Notes: generated by a model not told the origin, from the sequence alone. A stretch of DNA of 64,000 bases from JBBECJ01 sp963763325 (GCA_963763325.1 CAVXOL010000018.1:62001-126000), one strand, 5' to 3'. Counted from the stretch's first letter, positions 48,728 through 58,323 are shown. Translations and numbers: made by a program.

Positions 48728-50323
48728 TCATCGTCGCGTCCCCGGCGCTCCAACCTCGCGACGCAACGCCCGACCCGCGAGGTTGCCGGTCTCGCGACCA
48801 TCGCGAACGGCCGGGACACCGTTGACGAACACGTGCTCGATGCCGACCGGGAACTGACGCGGATCCTCGAAGGTTGAGCGATCGATGACCGTATCAGGAT
48901 TGAAGACGGTGATGTCGGCGAAGGCGCCGTTGCGCAGGACACCGCGATCCGGCATCCCCAGCCGCCAGGCAGGAAGCGATGTCATCTTGCGGATCGCCTC
49001 TTCGAGCGCCATCAAGCCATCCTGGCGCACGTAGCGCCCGAGAATTTTAGGATACGTCCCATACGTGCGCGGATGCGGCTCGCCGCCCATCAGCCCGTCC
49101 GTGCAGTGGATCAGCCACGGCTGGACCAGCAGGTGCTGTACATCGTCTTCGTTCATCATGAACAGGATCATTGAGACGGCATGCTGCTCTTCCAGCAGCA
49201 ACCGCACCATCGTCTGATAATTGTCGAGCGCCCATCCGGCGGCGATCTCGGGGATGCGCTTGCCTACCACCCAGCGGTTGGCGTCGGACTTCACACCGGA
49301 GATCATGATCGAGTCCCAGCCGGACGCAGCGATGCTCGACTCCCAGTCGTCACGCCCGCGCTCGATCTCGGCCCGAATCCGGCCCTCGATCGCCTCGTCC
49401 CGCAGGTAGGCGTTCAACCCCTCGATCCCACGCGCGTGACACCATGGCGGCAGCAGCGCACCAAGCATCGTCGATCCAGCGGTGTACGGGTACTGATCGG
49501 CGGTGATGTCCAGTCCTTCGGCACGAGCGCGATTGACCGCCGCGCTCATCGCCGGCGCTTTGCCCCAGGCCAGCTTGCCGCGCGCCTTGAAGTGCGAGAT
49601 GTGACAGGCCGCTCCAGACTCACGCGCAATCCGAAAGACTTCGTCCATCCCGTCAAGCACGCGTTGTCCCTCGAAACGCATGTGATAGACCATGAACGAA
49701 TTGTGCCGCCTGACGACCCTGCCGATCTCGATCAACTCGTCGGTGTCCGAGTAGACGCACGGTGAATAGATCAGTCCGGTCGAAAACCCACAGGCGCCCT
49801 CCTGGATCGCGGAATCGACCAGTGCCTGGATCGCGGCCAACTCTCTCTCGGTCGGCGGGCGGTCATCCATTCCCATCACATGCAGCCGGACGGTGCCGTG
49901 GCCGACCATCCCGGCCATGTTGATGGCCGCGCCATCCACTCGGTCGAAGTACTCGCCGTACGAGCGCCAGGTCCAGTCGAGCTGCGGGTCGTCGTTCAGT
50001 CCCGAGAGGTGTGTCCGCCAGCGGTCGACATCCTCGGCCTTGATCGGTGCCTCGCTCAACCCGTCCTGGCCGAGCAGATCGGTCGTAATCCCTTGTCGCA
50101 ATTTCGGCGACACCTGCCGGTCCGAGATGCAAACGAGGTCGCAGTGAGAATGCGTGTCTATGAACCCAGGTGAGACGACCAGCCCAGAAACGTCAACCCG
50201 TTCGCCAGCCGGAGCGACATCACCAACACCGGCGATCCTGTCTCCCTCAACGACAACGTTCCCTTGTCGCCCTGGCGCCCCCGTCCCATCGACGATCGTC
50301 CCACCTACCAGCGTCAGCGCCAT
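48728..50323 (-). CDS. N-acyl-D-amino-acid deacylase (D-aminoacylase family)
   Basis: 531 residues of the amidohydrolase superfamily that releases D-amino acids from N-acyl derivatives. Metal site motifs: SPGFIDTHSHCD at the N-terminus, CHISHFKARGK in the middle, WLIHCTDGLMGGEPHPRTYGT near the C-terminus. ATG 50323. It belongs to the cyclic amide/ureide cluster, where ring opening by HyuAB would give N-substituted amino acids for it to act on (inference). Confidence 0.92.
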   Translation of the reverse strand: MALTLVGGTIVDGTGAPGRQGNVVVEGDRIAGVGDVAPAGERVDVSGLVVSPGFIDTHSHCDLVCISDRQVSPKLRQGITTDLLGQDGLSEAPIKAEDVDRWRTHLSGLNDDPQLDWTWRSYGEYFDRVDGAAINMAGMVGHGTVRLHVMGMDDRPPTERELAAIQALVDSAIQEGACGFSTGLIYSPCVYSDTDELIEIGRVVRRHNSFMVYHMRFEGQRVLDGMDEVFRIARESGAACHISHFKARGKLAWGKAPAMSAAVNRARAEGLDITADQYPYTAGSTMLGALLPPWCHARGIEGLNAYLRDEAIEGRIRAEIERGRDDWESSIAASGWDSIMISGVKSDANRWVVGKRIPEIAAGWALDNYQTMVRLLLEEQHAVSMILFMMNEDDVQHLLVQPWLIHCTDGLMGGEPHPRTYGTYPKILGRYVRQDGLMALEEAIRKMTSLPAWRLGMPDRGVLRNGAFADITVFNPDTVIDRSTFEDPRQFPVGIEHVFVNGVPAVRDGRETGNLAGRALRREVGAPGTRR

Positions 50324-50340
50324 CGCACAACCCGCCCTTT

Positions 50341-50380
50341 ATCCCTGAATCCCTACGTCCCTCAGTCCCTAAATCCCTAG
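50341..50380 (-). repeat. Degenerate TCCCT direct repeats
   Basis: Five TCCCT units at 7-9 base intervals bridge the 45-base gap between the two minus-strand genes and run into the end of the upstream gene. Probably a chance slippage repeat. Confidence 0.5.
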
Positions 50381-51757
50381 TCCATAGCCGCGAGCCAGGA
50401 ACTTCCCATCCCCCGGCGCGCCGATGACCATCTCTGGCTGAGCGCGGTCGAAGACGGTCTGCCCACGCAACATCGTTCGAACAACACTGGCGCCAATCGT
50501 CTTGCCCTCGAACGGCGTCCATTTGTTGCGGTGCAGAAGGTCCTCGCCTTTCACAACCCACTCGCCGGTCGGGTCATAGAACGCCAGGTCGGCGTCGGAT
50601 CCGACTTGAATGACCCCCTTCTTCGGGTAGAGGCTGAAGATGCGAGCGGGATTTGTCGCCGATAGCTCGGCGAAGCGGGCCAATCCCAGCGAGCGCTTGT
50701 TGACGATCTCGTCGAACAGCGTCGGATACATCGTCTGGATGCCGGAGCACCCAAGCGGCGCCTTCCAGATGTCGTCGATCCCGGCCATCTTCGACTCGAT
50801 CGTATAGCCGCAGTGGTCGGACGAGACGACATCGACCGTACCGTCGGTCACGTATCCCCAGATGCGCTCGACCTCCTCACGGTCGCGGAACGCGGGTGCG
50901 CAGCGCGCGAACGGCCCGTGACGGATCAGGTCAGTGTGGTCGAGCGAGAGGTACTGCGGGCAAGTCTCCGCCTCGACCCAGATTCCGCGCGCCCGTGCCT
51001 GTTTGACCAGGTCCAGCCCATCGGCTGCCGCGACGTGACAGACGTATAGACGCGCTCCAGTCAGCTCGGCGAAGAACAACGCTCGGTGAATCGCTTCGAC
51101 CTCTACCAGTGGTGGCCGGCTCTCGGCATGCGCCAGGGGATCCTTGCGTCCTGCCGCCTGCAATCTCGCGATTCCGGCCGTTAGCAGGGAATCGTTCTCG
51201 CAATGCAACCCGAAGGGCATATCGGAGCCTGACATCGCCAGGAACTGGAATGTGTCCAGCAACACCTGGTCATCGGCCTTCGGGAAGCCGGGACTCGAGG
51301 CAGGCATGAACGCCTTGAGCGCGACGACGCCCTCGTCGATCATCTCCTCAATCTGGCGAACCGGCTGGCCAACGATCCCACCCCAGAGGGCGATATCGAT
51401 GTGAGACCGCTCCTCGAGGAGTCCGCGCTTGATGCGGATGTGCTCCCCGTTGCTCGATGTCGGGGCGGCTTGTGGCATCTCAACTGCCGTCGTAATCCCG
51501 CCCGCGAGAGCTCCCCGGCTGCCGGTCTCGAAACCTTCGACCATGTTCGGATCCGGATCGCGAAAGTGCGTGTGCACGTCTACTCCGCCCGGCACAACCA
51601 CCAGCCCGGTCGCGTCGATACGCTCCGTCGCATTGATGTCGCTCGCGTCTGCGACAATTCCCGCGATCTGCTCACCCCGGACGATCAGGTCCGCGCGAAC
51701 TGGTCCGTCCGACGTGACGATCGTCCCCCCGTGAATGACAATGCGCGTCCCATCCAT
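50369..51757 (-). CDS. Allantoinase/dihydropyrimidinase/dihydroorotase-type cyclic amidohydrolase
   Basis: 462 residues. The metal motif GGVDVHTHFRDPDPN resembles dihydroorotase/allantoinase; ALKAFMPAS carries the expected carboxylated-Lys position; LYVCHVA, CPQYLSLDH and SSDHCGYT complete the site. The start ATG 51757 (GGGGAA upstream) removes an unneeded N-terminal extension to 51835. Hydrolyses the ring of allantoin, hydantoin or dihydropyrimidine; exact substrate cannot be read. Its neighbours are consistent with ureide catabolism. Confidence 0.9.
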   Translation of the reverse strand: MDGTRIVIHGGTIVTSDGPVRADLIVRGEQIAGIVADASDINATERIDATGLVVVPGGVDVHTHFRDPDPNMVEGFETGSRGALAGGITTAVEMPQAAPTSSNGEHIRIKRGLLEERSHIDIALWGGIVGQPVRQIEEMIDEGVVALKAFMPASSPGFPKADDQVLLDTFQFLAMSGSDMPFGLHCENDSLLTAGIARLQAAGRKDPLAHAESRPPLVEVEAIHRALFFAELTGARLYVCHVAAADGLDLVKQARARGIWVEAETCPQYLSLDHTDLIRHGPFARCAPAFRDREEVERIWGYVTDGTVDVVSSDHCGYTIESKMAGIDDIWKAPLGCSGIQTMYPTLFDEIVNKRSLGLARFAELSATNPARIFSLYPKKGVIQVGSDADLAFYDPTGEWVVKGEDLLHRNKWTPFEGKTIGASVVRTMLRGQTVFDRAQPEMVIGAPGDGKFLARGYGLGI

Positions 51758-51843
51758 CGTGCCATTTCCCCTTCCCCTGCCGGACGAATCAGCGCCCCGG
51801 CCAATGACTGCAACGCGCGCCATCGTAGCACGCAACAGCCGTG

Positions 51844-52896
51844 CTATTCGTCCTCGGTGCTGGCTTCGTCACTCGTTTCTGCATCGTAATCTGGGAAGCG
51901 GAACGCCATCTCCCGCTCCAGAAGACCACCGTAGCCAATCTCAACGATGTCAGCACTCGTGACATTGTGGCCGGTCATCACCAACGGCAGGATCAGGTCG
52001 GCCACTGTCGATCGCGAGTACATCGAGCAGGTCGCCAGATTGATGACCGGGATTCCGCCCGCCCGAGCAATCCAGAACATGCTGCCCGGATGCGACGGGC
52101 CACCGAAGTGGACCATCTCCGCATCGATGTCCGTCAGCGCTAGCAGGATCGGGTCAAGTGGGTCGATCGTGTTCCCACCCGCTGCCATCACGATGTCAAC
52201 GCCGTCATCGAGATACGCCTGCATGGTGCTGGCGATCTCACGGCGATCTGATGAGATGAAGCGCACATCGGTCACTTGAGAGCCGTACCAGCCCATCTTC
52301 TTCTCGACGACCTCACGGAAGCGCGAACGCAGATTCTCGTTCAGTCCCTCGGTCGCCAGGACTCCCACCCGCTTCGGCTCAAATGGCAGGACGACAAGCG
52401 GCGGCTGGCAACCTGTCGCAACGAGGTCCTCGACTTCCGCGATGCTCGATTCCGGAATCGTTAATGGCGTGACCTTGACACCCGCCACGATCTTGCCCGG
52501 TAAGACGGGCTGCCGGTCGAGCAGCGTGAAAACGGTGACACCTGAGACGGTGTTGATGCGCCGCAGGAGATCGGCATCGACGCGCAATAGTCCTTTTCGA
52601 TCGGCGATCAGGTGGTAGCGGCTCTGAACCGGGCCCTTCGACCAGATGCCATCACCAGCGACGGCGACCGCAACGCGGCGACCAGCCTCGTCCTCATGCA
52701 CGTCACCGGGATCAGGCTCAATAAGGTGCAGTTCTCCGCGTTCGGCTTCGTCCCAACGAGCCAGCGCCTCAGCATCGATCGTCATGCCCTTACGAAACAG
52801 ACGCTTGCCGGCCCGATCGCGCACCTGATGCGCGAGGATCCATCCAAGCTGACCCTCGCCAACCTCGTCCGCCGTTACCGCATGTGCCCGCGCCAT
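51844..52896 (-). CDS. Molybdopterin-binding-domain protein
   Basis: About 350 residues. The C-terminal part has the MoaB/MogA-type fold with VLATEGLNENLRSRF...VMAAGGNTIDPLDPILLAL, and the N-terminal part is a non-MoeA extension. ATG 52896 with GGGGG upstream. Proteins of this kind occur beside molybdenum hydroxylases; here the coxSLM-type operon is 8 kb away, so a role in cofactor handling for it is plausible. It ends with a highly acidic tail (ETSDEASTEDE). Confidence 0.8.
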   Translation of the reverse strand: MARAHAVTADEVGEGQLGWILAHQVRDRAGKRLFRKGMTIDAEALARWDEAERGELHLIEPDPGDVHEDEAGRRVAVAVAGDGIWSKGPVQSRYHLIADRKGLLRVDADLLRRINTVSGVTVFTLLDRQPVLPGKIVAGVKVTPLTIPESSIAEVEDLVATGCQPPLVVLPFEPKRVGVLATEGLNENLRSRFREVVEKKMGWYGSQVTDVRFISSDRREIASTMQAYLDDGVDIVMAAGGNTIDPLDPILLALTDIDAEMVHFGGPSHPGSMFWIARAGGIPVINLATCSMYSRSTVADLILPLVMTGHNVTSADIVEIGYGGLLEREMAFRFPDYDAETSDEASTEDE

Positions 52897-53020
52897 CAAT
52901 CCCCCATCTTTCGACCAGTTCGTATCCATCCTACCGCCAACGTGGCCCTGTCCGCTGAATAGTCAACTCCTTAGAGTAGCCAATACGCGTTGCAGTTTCC
53001 GAATAGCGAAAGGCATATCC

Positions 53021-53458
53021 ATGACCTCGTCAACCGAAACGACCCATGACCAGTTGCTTGAGGAGATGCATCTCGTTTGGTCAGAGATCCGCGAAGCTGC
53101 CTACGCGTTGACCGACGAACAGATCGACCGAGAGAATACGGTTGGCACCTGGTCGGGTCGGGATGTCATGGTCCACATCGCCAATTGGGAGGAACGCTGC
53201 GCGGAGGTCATCCAGACGCTGGATCGAGGCGAAGAAGTCAAGCGGCTCTATACGACCGACGAGGAACTCGACGCTCTCAACGAGCGTTGGGTCCGGCCCT
53301 GGCACTCGGTTCCGCTGACTGATGCCAAAGCGTACTTCGAGCGCGCGCACCAGCAACTTCAGGAGACAATCCGCGCCTCGCCGATCGTCCGACGCGACCT
53401 GGTCCTCGGCTGCTACCCCGGCCACCTTGACGATCTCAAGCGTCTGAAAGATCTGTAA
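53021..53458 (+). CDS. DinB-like (ClbS/DfsB-type) protein, copy 1
   Basis: 145 residues predicted as a four-helix bundle. GTWSGRDVMVHIANWEE is the family signature, with His residues for metal binding; the C-terminal HLDD gives a third ligand. Members include thiol transferases and ClbS-type cyclopropane hydrolases, so the activity cannot be named. First of three tandem paralogs. ATG 53021 with GAAAGG upstream. Confidence 0.82.
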   Translation: MTSSTETTHDQLLEEMHLVWSEIREAAYALTDEQIDRENTVGTWSGRDVMVHIANWEERCAEVIQTLDRGEEVKRLYTTDEELDALNERWVRPWHSVPLTDAKAYFERAHQQLQETIRASPIVRRDLVLGCYPGHLDDLKRLKDL

Positions 53459-53543
53459 CCGTCTCCGGTTCGGAGTGTACCCTTGCGGCGGCAGAGGAGC
53501 GCGTGAGGCTTCGCCTGGCTTGCCGCGAAGGGATCTCCGACGA

Positions 53544-54002
53544 ATGACCATTTCCATGGACGAACGGCTCAAGATGCTCCAGATCGCGTCACGGGCCTGG
53601 CTCGACCTGACGAGAACACTCAACAAGCTGACTGATGCCCAACTTCTCAAGCCTAACGCGATCGGCAGTTGGAGCGGCAAGGATGTCATCGCCCATATCG
53701 CCAACTGGGAACAACTCGCTGCCGAGACGATTGAGGAGGCCGAAGCCGGCAATCCAGGCGCCTGGCGAGACGATCTCTGGATAGATGTCATCGACGAGAT
53801 GAACGAAGAACTGCTTGATCCGTGGCGCGACAGCTCGCTCGCCGACGTTCGCCAGTACCTCGACGACGCGCACTTCACGCTCATGAACCTCGCCGAAACC
53901 TCGCGCTTCGTTCGCTCCGACCCTGTGATCTACGTCACCGCCACCCACTATGCCCAGCACGCCGACGACTTCAGCCTGCTGGCGACGCTCCCGCGTTCGT
54001 AG
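53544..54002 (+). CDS. DinB-like protein, copy 2
   Basis: 152 residues, GSWSGKDVIAHIANWEQ signature and a C-terminal THYAQHADDF metal-ligand segment. ATG 53544 aligns with copy 3 at the MDERLKMLQIASRAW / SDERIEMLRVVSEAW start; GAAGGGA lies about 11 bases upstream. A longer frame to 53475 is unsupported. Confidence 0.82.
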   Translation: MTISMDERLKMLQIASRAWLDLTRTLNKLTDAQLLKPNAIGSWSGKDVIAHIANWEQLAAETIEEAEAGNPGAWRDDLWIDVIDEMNEELLDPWRDSSLADVRQYLDDAHFTLMNLAETSRFVRSDPVIYVTATHYAQHADDFSLLATLPRS

Positions 54003-54151
54003 CAGTGGCCGGCCTCAGGTTCCCGCTGTTGTTGACCCGGCGTCATACGACCGGCATCTGCGGCCCGCGCGTATAAATCGGCATGACCGCATCTATAGCG
54101 ATGGAAAGGCACGCCATGCAGCTGGTGATGCCATGGGAGGGCCAGCACCTG

Positions 54152-54598
54152 ATGTCGACAACGTCCGACGAACGAATCGAGATGCTCCGCGTTGTGTCCG
54201 AGGCATGGGGCGATCTCAAGACCCTGATCGACTCGATTCCTGACTCCGCGCTGGAGACACCGAACACAATCGGCTTCTGGAGCGGACGTGACATGGTTGG
54301 CCACCTGGCCGGCTGGGAAGAGATCGGCATCCGGCTCGTGCGGGAAATGGACGAGCGTGGCGAGTTCACGCGTCTCGGCCTCAACCGCGAGACGGTTAAT
54401 GCCTTCAACGAAGAGATGCTGATCCCCTACCGCGCAATGTCGACATCAGAGGTGCGTGAAGCGCTCAACAACACCCACGCCAGATTGATGCAACTCGCCG
54501 AAGCGTCACAAGCGGACATCAACGCAATCGTCATTGATATGACCCACGATCACTATGTGAAGCACGTCCCCGACCTGCGGGGCATCCCCATCGACTGA
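54152..54598 (+). CDS. DinB-like protein, copy 3
   Basis: 148 residues with GFWSGRDMVGHLAGWEE and DHYVKHVPDL. ATG 54152 is chosen to align with copy 2; several upstream in-frame ATGs (54083, 54101, 54116, 54128) would add a non-conserved leader. Copies 2 and 3 are closer to each other than to copy 1 by eye. Confidence 0.8.
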   Translation: MSTTSDERIEMLRVVSEAWGDLKTLIDSIPDSALETPNTIGFWSGRDMVGHLAGWEEIGIRLVREMDERGEFTRLGLNRETVNAFNEEMLIPYRAMSTSEVREALNNTHARLMQLAEASQADINAIVIDMTHDHYVKHVPDLRGIPID

Positions 54599-54606
54599 CG
54601 ACGAAA

Positions 54607-54631
54607 ACGGGGCGACGCATTGTCGCCCCGT
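54607..54631. terminator. Bidirectional terminator between DinB copy 3 and clpX
   Basis: ACGGGGCGAC-GCATT-GTCGCCCCGT, ten perfect base pairs; on the minus strand it is followed by TTTTCG, so it is best assigned to the tig-clpP-clpX operon. Confidence 0.75.
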
Positions 54632-54658
54632 CTTGAACTCTCAAAATGTGCGTTCCCG

Positions 54659-55927
54659 CTAGGCCGTCTTCTCGTACTCGATCGGGCGGTCGTTGACCGT
54701 CATCAGCAGCGGTCGCGTCCGGTTGTTGATCACGTCAGCGTTAACGATGCACTTGCGGACGTTGTCCAGCGACGGAATATCGTACATGACGTCGAGCAGT
54801 ACTTCCTCAATCGTCGTCCGCAGCCCGCGCGCGCCCGTCTTGCGCTTCTCAGCCTGGTTGGCGGCGGCTTGCAGCGCGTCGGGCGTGAAGACCAGCTCAA
54901 CCTCATCCAGCTTGAAGAACTTCTGGTACTGCTTGACGACGGCGTTCTTCGGCTCAACAAGGATCCGCATCAGGTCGTCGTGCGTGAGGTGGTCGAGCGC
55001 AACCACAACCGGTAACCGGCCGACGAACTCAGGGATCAGACCGTATTGCAGCAGGTCATCGTGGTTGACCTGCCCCATCAGGTTGTCCAGTTCAGACTCG
55101 TCGGTCGATTCCTGGGCGCCAAAGCCAATCGCCGCTGTTTTGCCGACTCGCTTGCGGATCGTGTCTTCCATCCCCTCGAACGCGCCGCCGCAGATGAAGA
55201 GGATGTTGCGCGTGTCGATCTGGATGTATTCCTGATGCGGGTGCTTCCGTCCCGATTGCGGTGGGACGTTGGCAACCGTTCCTTCGATGATCTTCAGCAG
55301 CGCCTGCTGGACACCCTCGCCAGACACGTCGCGAGTAATCGACGGGTTGTCCGACTTGCGCGCGATCTTGTCAATCTCGTCGATGTAGATAATGCCAGTC
55401 TGCGCGCGTGCGACATCGCCAGCGTTCTGGATCAGCCGTAACAGAATGTTTTCGACATCTTCACCGACGTAGCCGGCTTCGGTCAGGGCCGTAGCGTCTG
55501 CGATCGAGAACGGCACGTCGAGTACTCGCGCCAATGTCTGTGCCAGCAGCGTCTTGCCGCAGCCGGTCGGACCGACCAGCAGGATGTTCGACTTCTGGAG
55601 TTCGACCTCGTCATCCTCAGTAGCGGCTGCGACGCGCTTGTAGTGGTTGTAGACGGCGACCGAGAGGATCTTCTTGGCCCTCTCCTGGCCAATGACGTAC
55701 TGGTTGAGCTGCTCGTAGAGCTTGCGAGGTGTCGGGATACGAGTGAACGACGGCTCTGGCCGCTGAGCCGGTGCTTCCTCTTCCTCGATGATCTCGCGGC
55801 AGAGCTGGACGCACTCGTCGCAGATATAGACGGCGCCGGGACCAGCGATCAGACGCCGCACCTCCTCCTGCCCTTTACCGCAGAAGGAACACCGGTAGTG
55901 GACTCGCCCGCCTCGAGAACCTGTCAT
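54659..55927 (-). CDS. clpX: ATP-dependent Clp protease ATP-binding subunit ClpX
   Basis: 422-residue AAA+ unfoldase. It has the N-terminal four-cysteine zinc domain (CSFCGKGQEE...CDECVQLC), Walker A GPTGCGKTLLA, Walker B IIYIDEIDKIA, and the pore/IGF region containing IGFGA. Last gene of tig-clpP-clpX on the minus strand, 98 bases after clpP. Confidence 0.97.
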   Translation of the reverse strand: MTGSRGGRVHYRCSFCGKGQEEVRRLIAGPGAVYICDECVQLCREIIEEEEAPAQRPEPSFTRIPTPRKLYEQLNQYVIGQERAKKILSVAVYNHYKRVAAATEDDEVELQKSNILLVGPTGCGKTLLAQTLARVLDVPFSIADATALTEAGYVGEDVENILLRLIQNAGDVARAQTGIIYIDEIDKIARKSDNPSITRDVSGEGVQQALLKIIEGTVANVPPQSGRKHPHQEYIQIDTRNILFICGGAFEGMEDTIRKRVGKTAAIGFGAQESTDESELDNLMGQVNHDDLLQYGLIPEFVGRLPVVVALDHLTHDDLMRILVEPKNAVVKQYQKFFKLDEVELVFTPDALQAAANQAEKRKTGARGLRTTIEEVLLDVMYDIPSLDNVRKCIVNADVINNRTRPLLMTVNDRPIEYEKTA

Positions 55928-56025
55928 CGTGTCATCCCCTCACGAGCGATGGTCACCCGTGCTACTCGTCCGTCTACGTCCGGCGCCAGTGCCTCGGTTT
56001 CCAGTTCGTCCTGCCCAGACCGGCA

Positions 56026-56691
56026 CTACCCTTCAGGCAGTGCAGCGTTGCCGTTCTCCGACGCACGTAGCGCGCGCAGCGCCTCTAGTCGCGGCGACTC
56101 AAGCACGTGATCGACCAGGCCGTACGCCTTGGCCTCTTCGGCCGAGAAGTACTTGTCGCGCTCGGTGTCACGCTTGATGACATCGAACGGCTGGCCAGTG
56201 TGCAGCGCCATGATCTCAACCAGCCGCGTCGTTAGCAACAGCGTCTCGCGCGCAACGATTTCGATGTCCGGCACGTTCCCGCGGAATCCGGCCGATCCCT
56301 GATGGATCAGGATTCGTGAGTTCGGCAGCGCGAAACGCTTTCCATGCGTCCCAGCCGCCAGCAGGACAGCTCCCATGCTCGCCGTCAGACCACAGGCATA
56401 CGTTGCGACTTCACAGCGCAGAGCCTGAATCGTATCGTAAATGAAGAGTCCATGGTAGACGCTTCCGCCTGGACTATCAATGTAGAGGCGAATATCTTGC
56501 TCGGGGTTTTCATAGTCCAGGAAGATGAGCTGGGCACTGATCAGATTCGCGATCTGATCATCGATCGGCGTTCCGAGGATGATGATCCGGTCGCGCAGCA
56601 ATCGCGAGTAGATGTCATAGGCGCGCTCGCCGCGATTGGTACTCTCGACCACCATCGGCACAAGGTTCTGCGGGTACGGAATATCGTGCAT
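56026..56691 (-). CDS. clpP: ATP-dependent Clp protease proteolytic subunit ClpP
   Basis: 221 residues. Catalytic Ser in GLTASMGAVLL, His in RILIHQGSAGF, and Asp in IKRDTERDKYFSA. YIDSPGGSVYHGL is also typical. ATG 56691 with GGAAAGGA upstream; a start at 56718 is in frame but lacks support. The C-terminal tail (ENGNAALPEG) is a little long. Confidence 0.96.
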   Translation of the reverse strand: MHDIPYPQNLVPMVVESTNRGERAYDIYSRLLRDRIIILGTPIDDQIANLISAQLIFLDYENPEQDIRLYIDSPGGSVYHGLFIYDTIQALRCEVATYACGLTASMGAVLLAAGTHGKRFALPNSRILIHQGSAGFRGNVPDIEIVARETLLLTTRLVEIMALHTGQPFDVIKRDTERDKYFSAEEAKAYGLVDHVLESPRLEALRALRASENGNAALPEG

Positions 56692-56765
56692 TCGGGTTGG
56701 TTCCTTTCCGGCGCACACATCACGCGGCGCGGTCGACCTCGACCAGACGATCCAGCGACCCGAAG

Positions 56766-58277
56766 CTACTCAGCCTGCTTCTCATCGTCGTCATCGTCAT
56801 CATCATCTTCGTCATCGGATTCCGACTCTGAATCCGATTCTTCGCTATTCGCGTCTCCACTATCAACCGGCGATGTATCTGCGACAACCGACTCGATGTC
56901 GATAACATCCTCATCGGCATCATCCGTTTCGACTGGCGCAGGCGGCTCGAGGGCCGCCTTCAGGGCTTCGGCACCAGCACCTGAGACGGCGCCCCTGCCT
57001 TCGGTCGCGATTTCGACGACCAGGTCAGTCAGCTTGCGATCGAAGAGTTCGTTCTCCAGCAGCCCACGGAAGTGATCGGAGTTATAGATGTCACGCATTC
57101 GGTCGGGATCCTGCATGCCGACAATCAACCGCTCGATCTCCGCAGATACGTCATCGGCGGTGACTTCGAGATTCTCTGCCTTCGCGACTTGTTGCAACAC
57201 CATCGTGTTGCGGACACGTCGTTCGGCATTCGGACGAATCTCTTCGCGCAGTTCCTCCATCGTCTGACGTTCGGTTTCGAGATACTGCTCAAGCGTCACC
57301 CGTTGCTGGGCCAATCGAGAGCGGAACTGCGTCAACTCGTCGTCGATCTCTTTCTCGACCATCGTCGAGGGGATCTCAACCTCCGAAGTTTCGGCAATTG
57401 CGTTGATGATTTCGGTTACGGCTTCGTTGCGGGTCTGTGTCGCCTTGTTACGCAGCAGATCCTTGCGGACCTGTTCGACAAGCGCGTCGAACGTCTCGAA
57501 ATCACCAGCAGACTTTGCCAGTTCATCGTCACGTTCGGGCAGAACACGCCGCTTGATCTCCTTGAGCGTAATCTCGTACGAGAGCTCTTTACCCCGCAGG
57601 TCAGGGGCGACCGTCTCGTCATCATCTTCGAACGCGAGCGTTACGGCTGCCGTCGTACCTGGCGACATCAGCTTGATCGCCTCGGCCAACGAATCGAAGA
57701 TACCGCTCTCACCCAGAATGAATGCCGCATCTTCGACTGGCTCCTGGAACTGCTCCTCGCCGTCGAAGACCGTATAGTCGAGGATGACCTGGTCACCGTC
57801 CATTGGCTGGCGAGCAGTCTCGAGTTCCTCAAAGGTCGCACGGGTCTTCTGGAGTTGCTCGATAACCTCTTCGACCTCGGAGTCCTCGAGTTCGACTTCC
57901 TTCGGCTCAACGCGGACCGAGCGGTAATCGCCGAGCTTCACCTCGGGGTAGACCTCAACGACCACCTTGAAACCGATCGGCTCCGGCTGGAGAATTCCGA
58001 CCCGTGGCTCTCCGACCGGGATCAGGTTCTCCTGCTCGATCGCACGACGGAACAGATCGTCCATCATGTCCTCGCCGGCCTGTTGGACGATCGCATCGCG
58101 GCCAATCATGCCCTCGATGATGTGCCGAGGGGCTTTTCCCTTCCGGAAACCGGGAATGGCAACCTCGCGCGCGATCTTGCGATACGCTTTGTTAAATGCC
58201 TCGGAGAACTCGGCATCATCGGCGTAGATATCGACTTCAGCAACGCTTCCGGGCATTCGTTCGACGGTGACTCGCAC
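56766..58277 (-). CDS. tig: Trigger factor, with a long acidic C-terminal tail
   Basis: 503 residues. Ribosome-associated folding chaperone: the ribosome-binding segment FRKGKAPRHIIE is intact, followed by the PPIase domain and the helical chaperone region. GTG 58277 is chosen because GAGGT precedes it by 7 bases and the family start (xVTVE) follows directly; TTG 58310 is possible. The last about 65 residues are extra: Ser/Glu/Asp-rich ending in a run of eight Asp, encoded by trinucleotide repeats. First gene of the tig-clpP-clpX operon. Confidence 0.94.
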   Translation of the reverse strand: MRVTVERMPGSVAEVDIYADDAEFSEAFNKAYRKIAREVAIPGFRKGKAPRHIIEGMIGRDAIVQQAGEDMMDDLFRRAIEQENLIPVGEPRVGILQPEPIGFKVVVEVYPEVKLGDYRSVRVEPKEVELEDSEVEEVIEQLQKTRATFEELETARQPMDGDQVILDYTVFDGEEQFQEPVEDAAFILGESGIFDSLAEAIKLMSPGTTAAVTLAFEDDDETVAPDLRGKELSYEITLKEIKRRVLPERDDELAKSAGDFETFDALVEQVRKDLLRNKATQTRNEAVTEIINAIAETSEVEIPSTMVEKEIDDELTQFRSRLAQQRVTLEQYLETERQTMEELREEIRPNAERRVRNTMVLQQVAKAENLEVTADDVSAEIERLIVGMQDPDRMRDIYNSDHFRGLLENELFDRKLTDLVVEIATEGRGAVSGAGAEALKAALEPPAPVETDDADEDVIDIESVVADTSPVDSGDANSEESDSESESDDEDDDDDDDDEKQAE

Positions 58278-58317
58278 AGCGGCTACCTCAATACGTTTCA
58301 ACGATTTCAACGCCGGG

Positions 58318-58323
58318 AGTATA
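58318..58323 (-). promoter_or_regulatory. Extended -10 promoter of tig
   Basis: Minus-strand TGC-TATACT, about 40 bases upstream of the start; no good -35. Same sequence as in front of the tRNA gene. Confidence 0.45.

Noticed and set aside
50341..50380. CRISPR-like repeat
   Set aside because: Units are only 5 bases with variable 2-4 base gaps; no spacers or cas genes.
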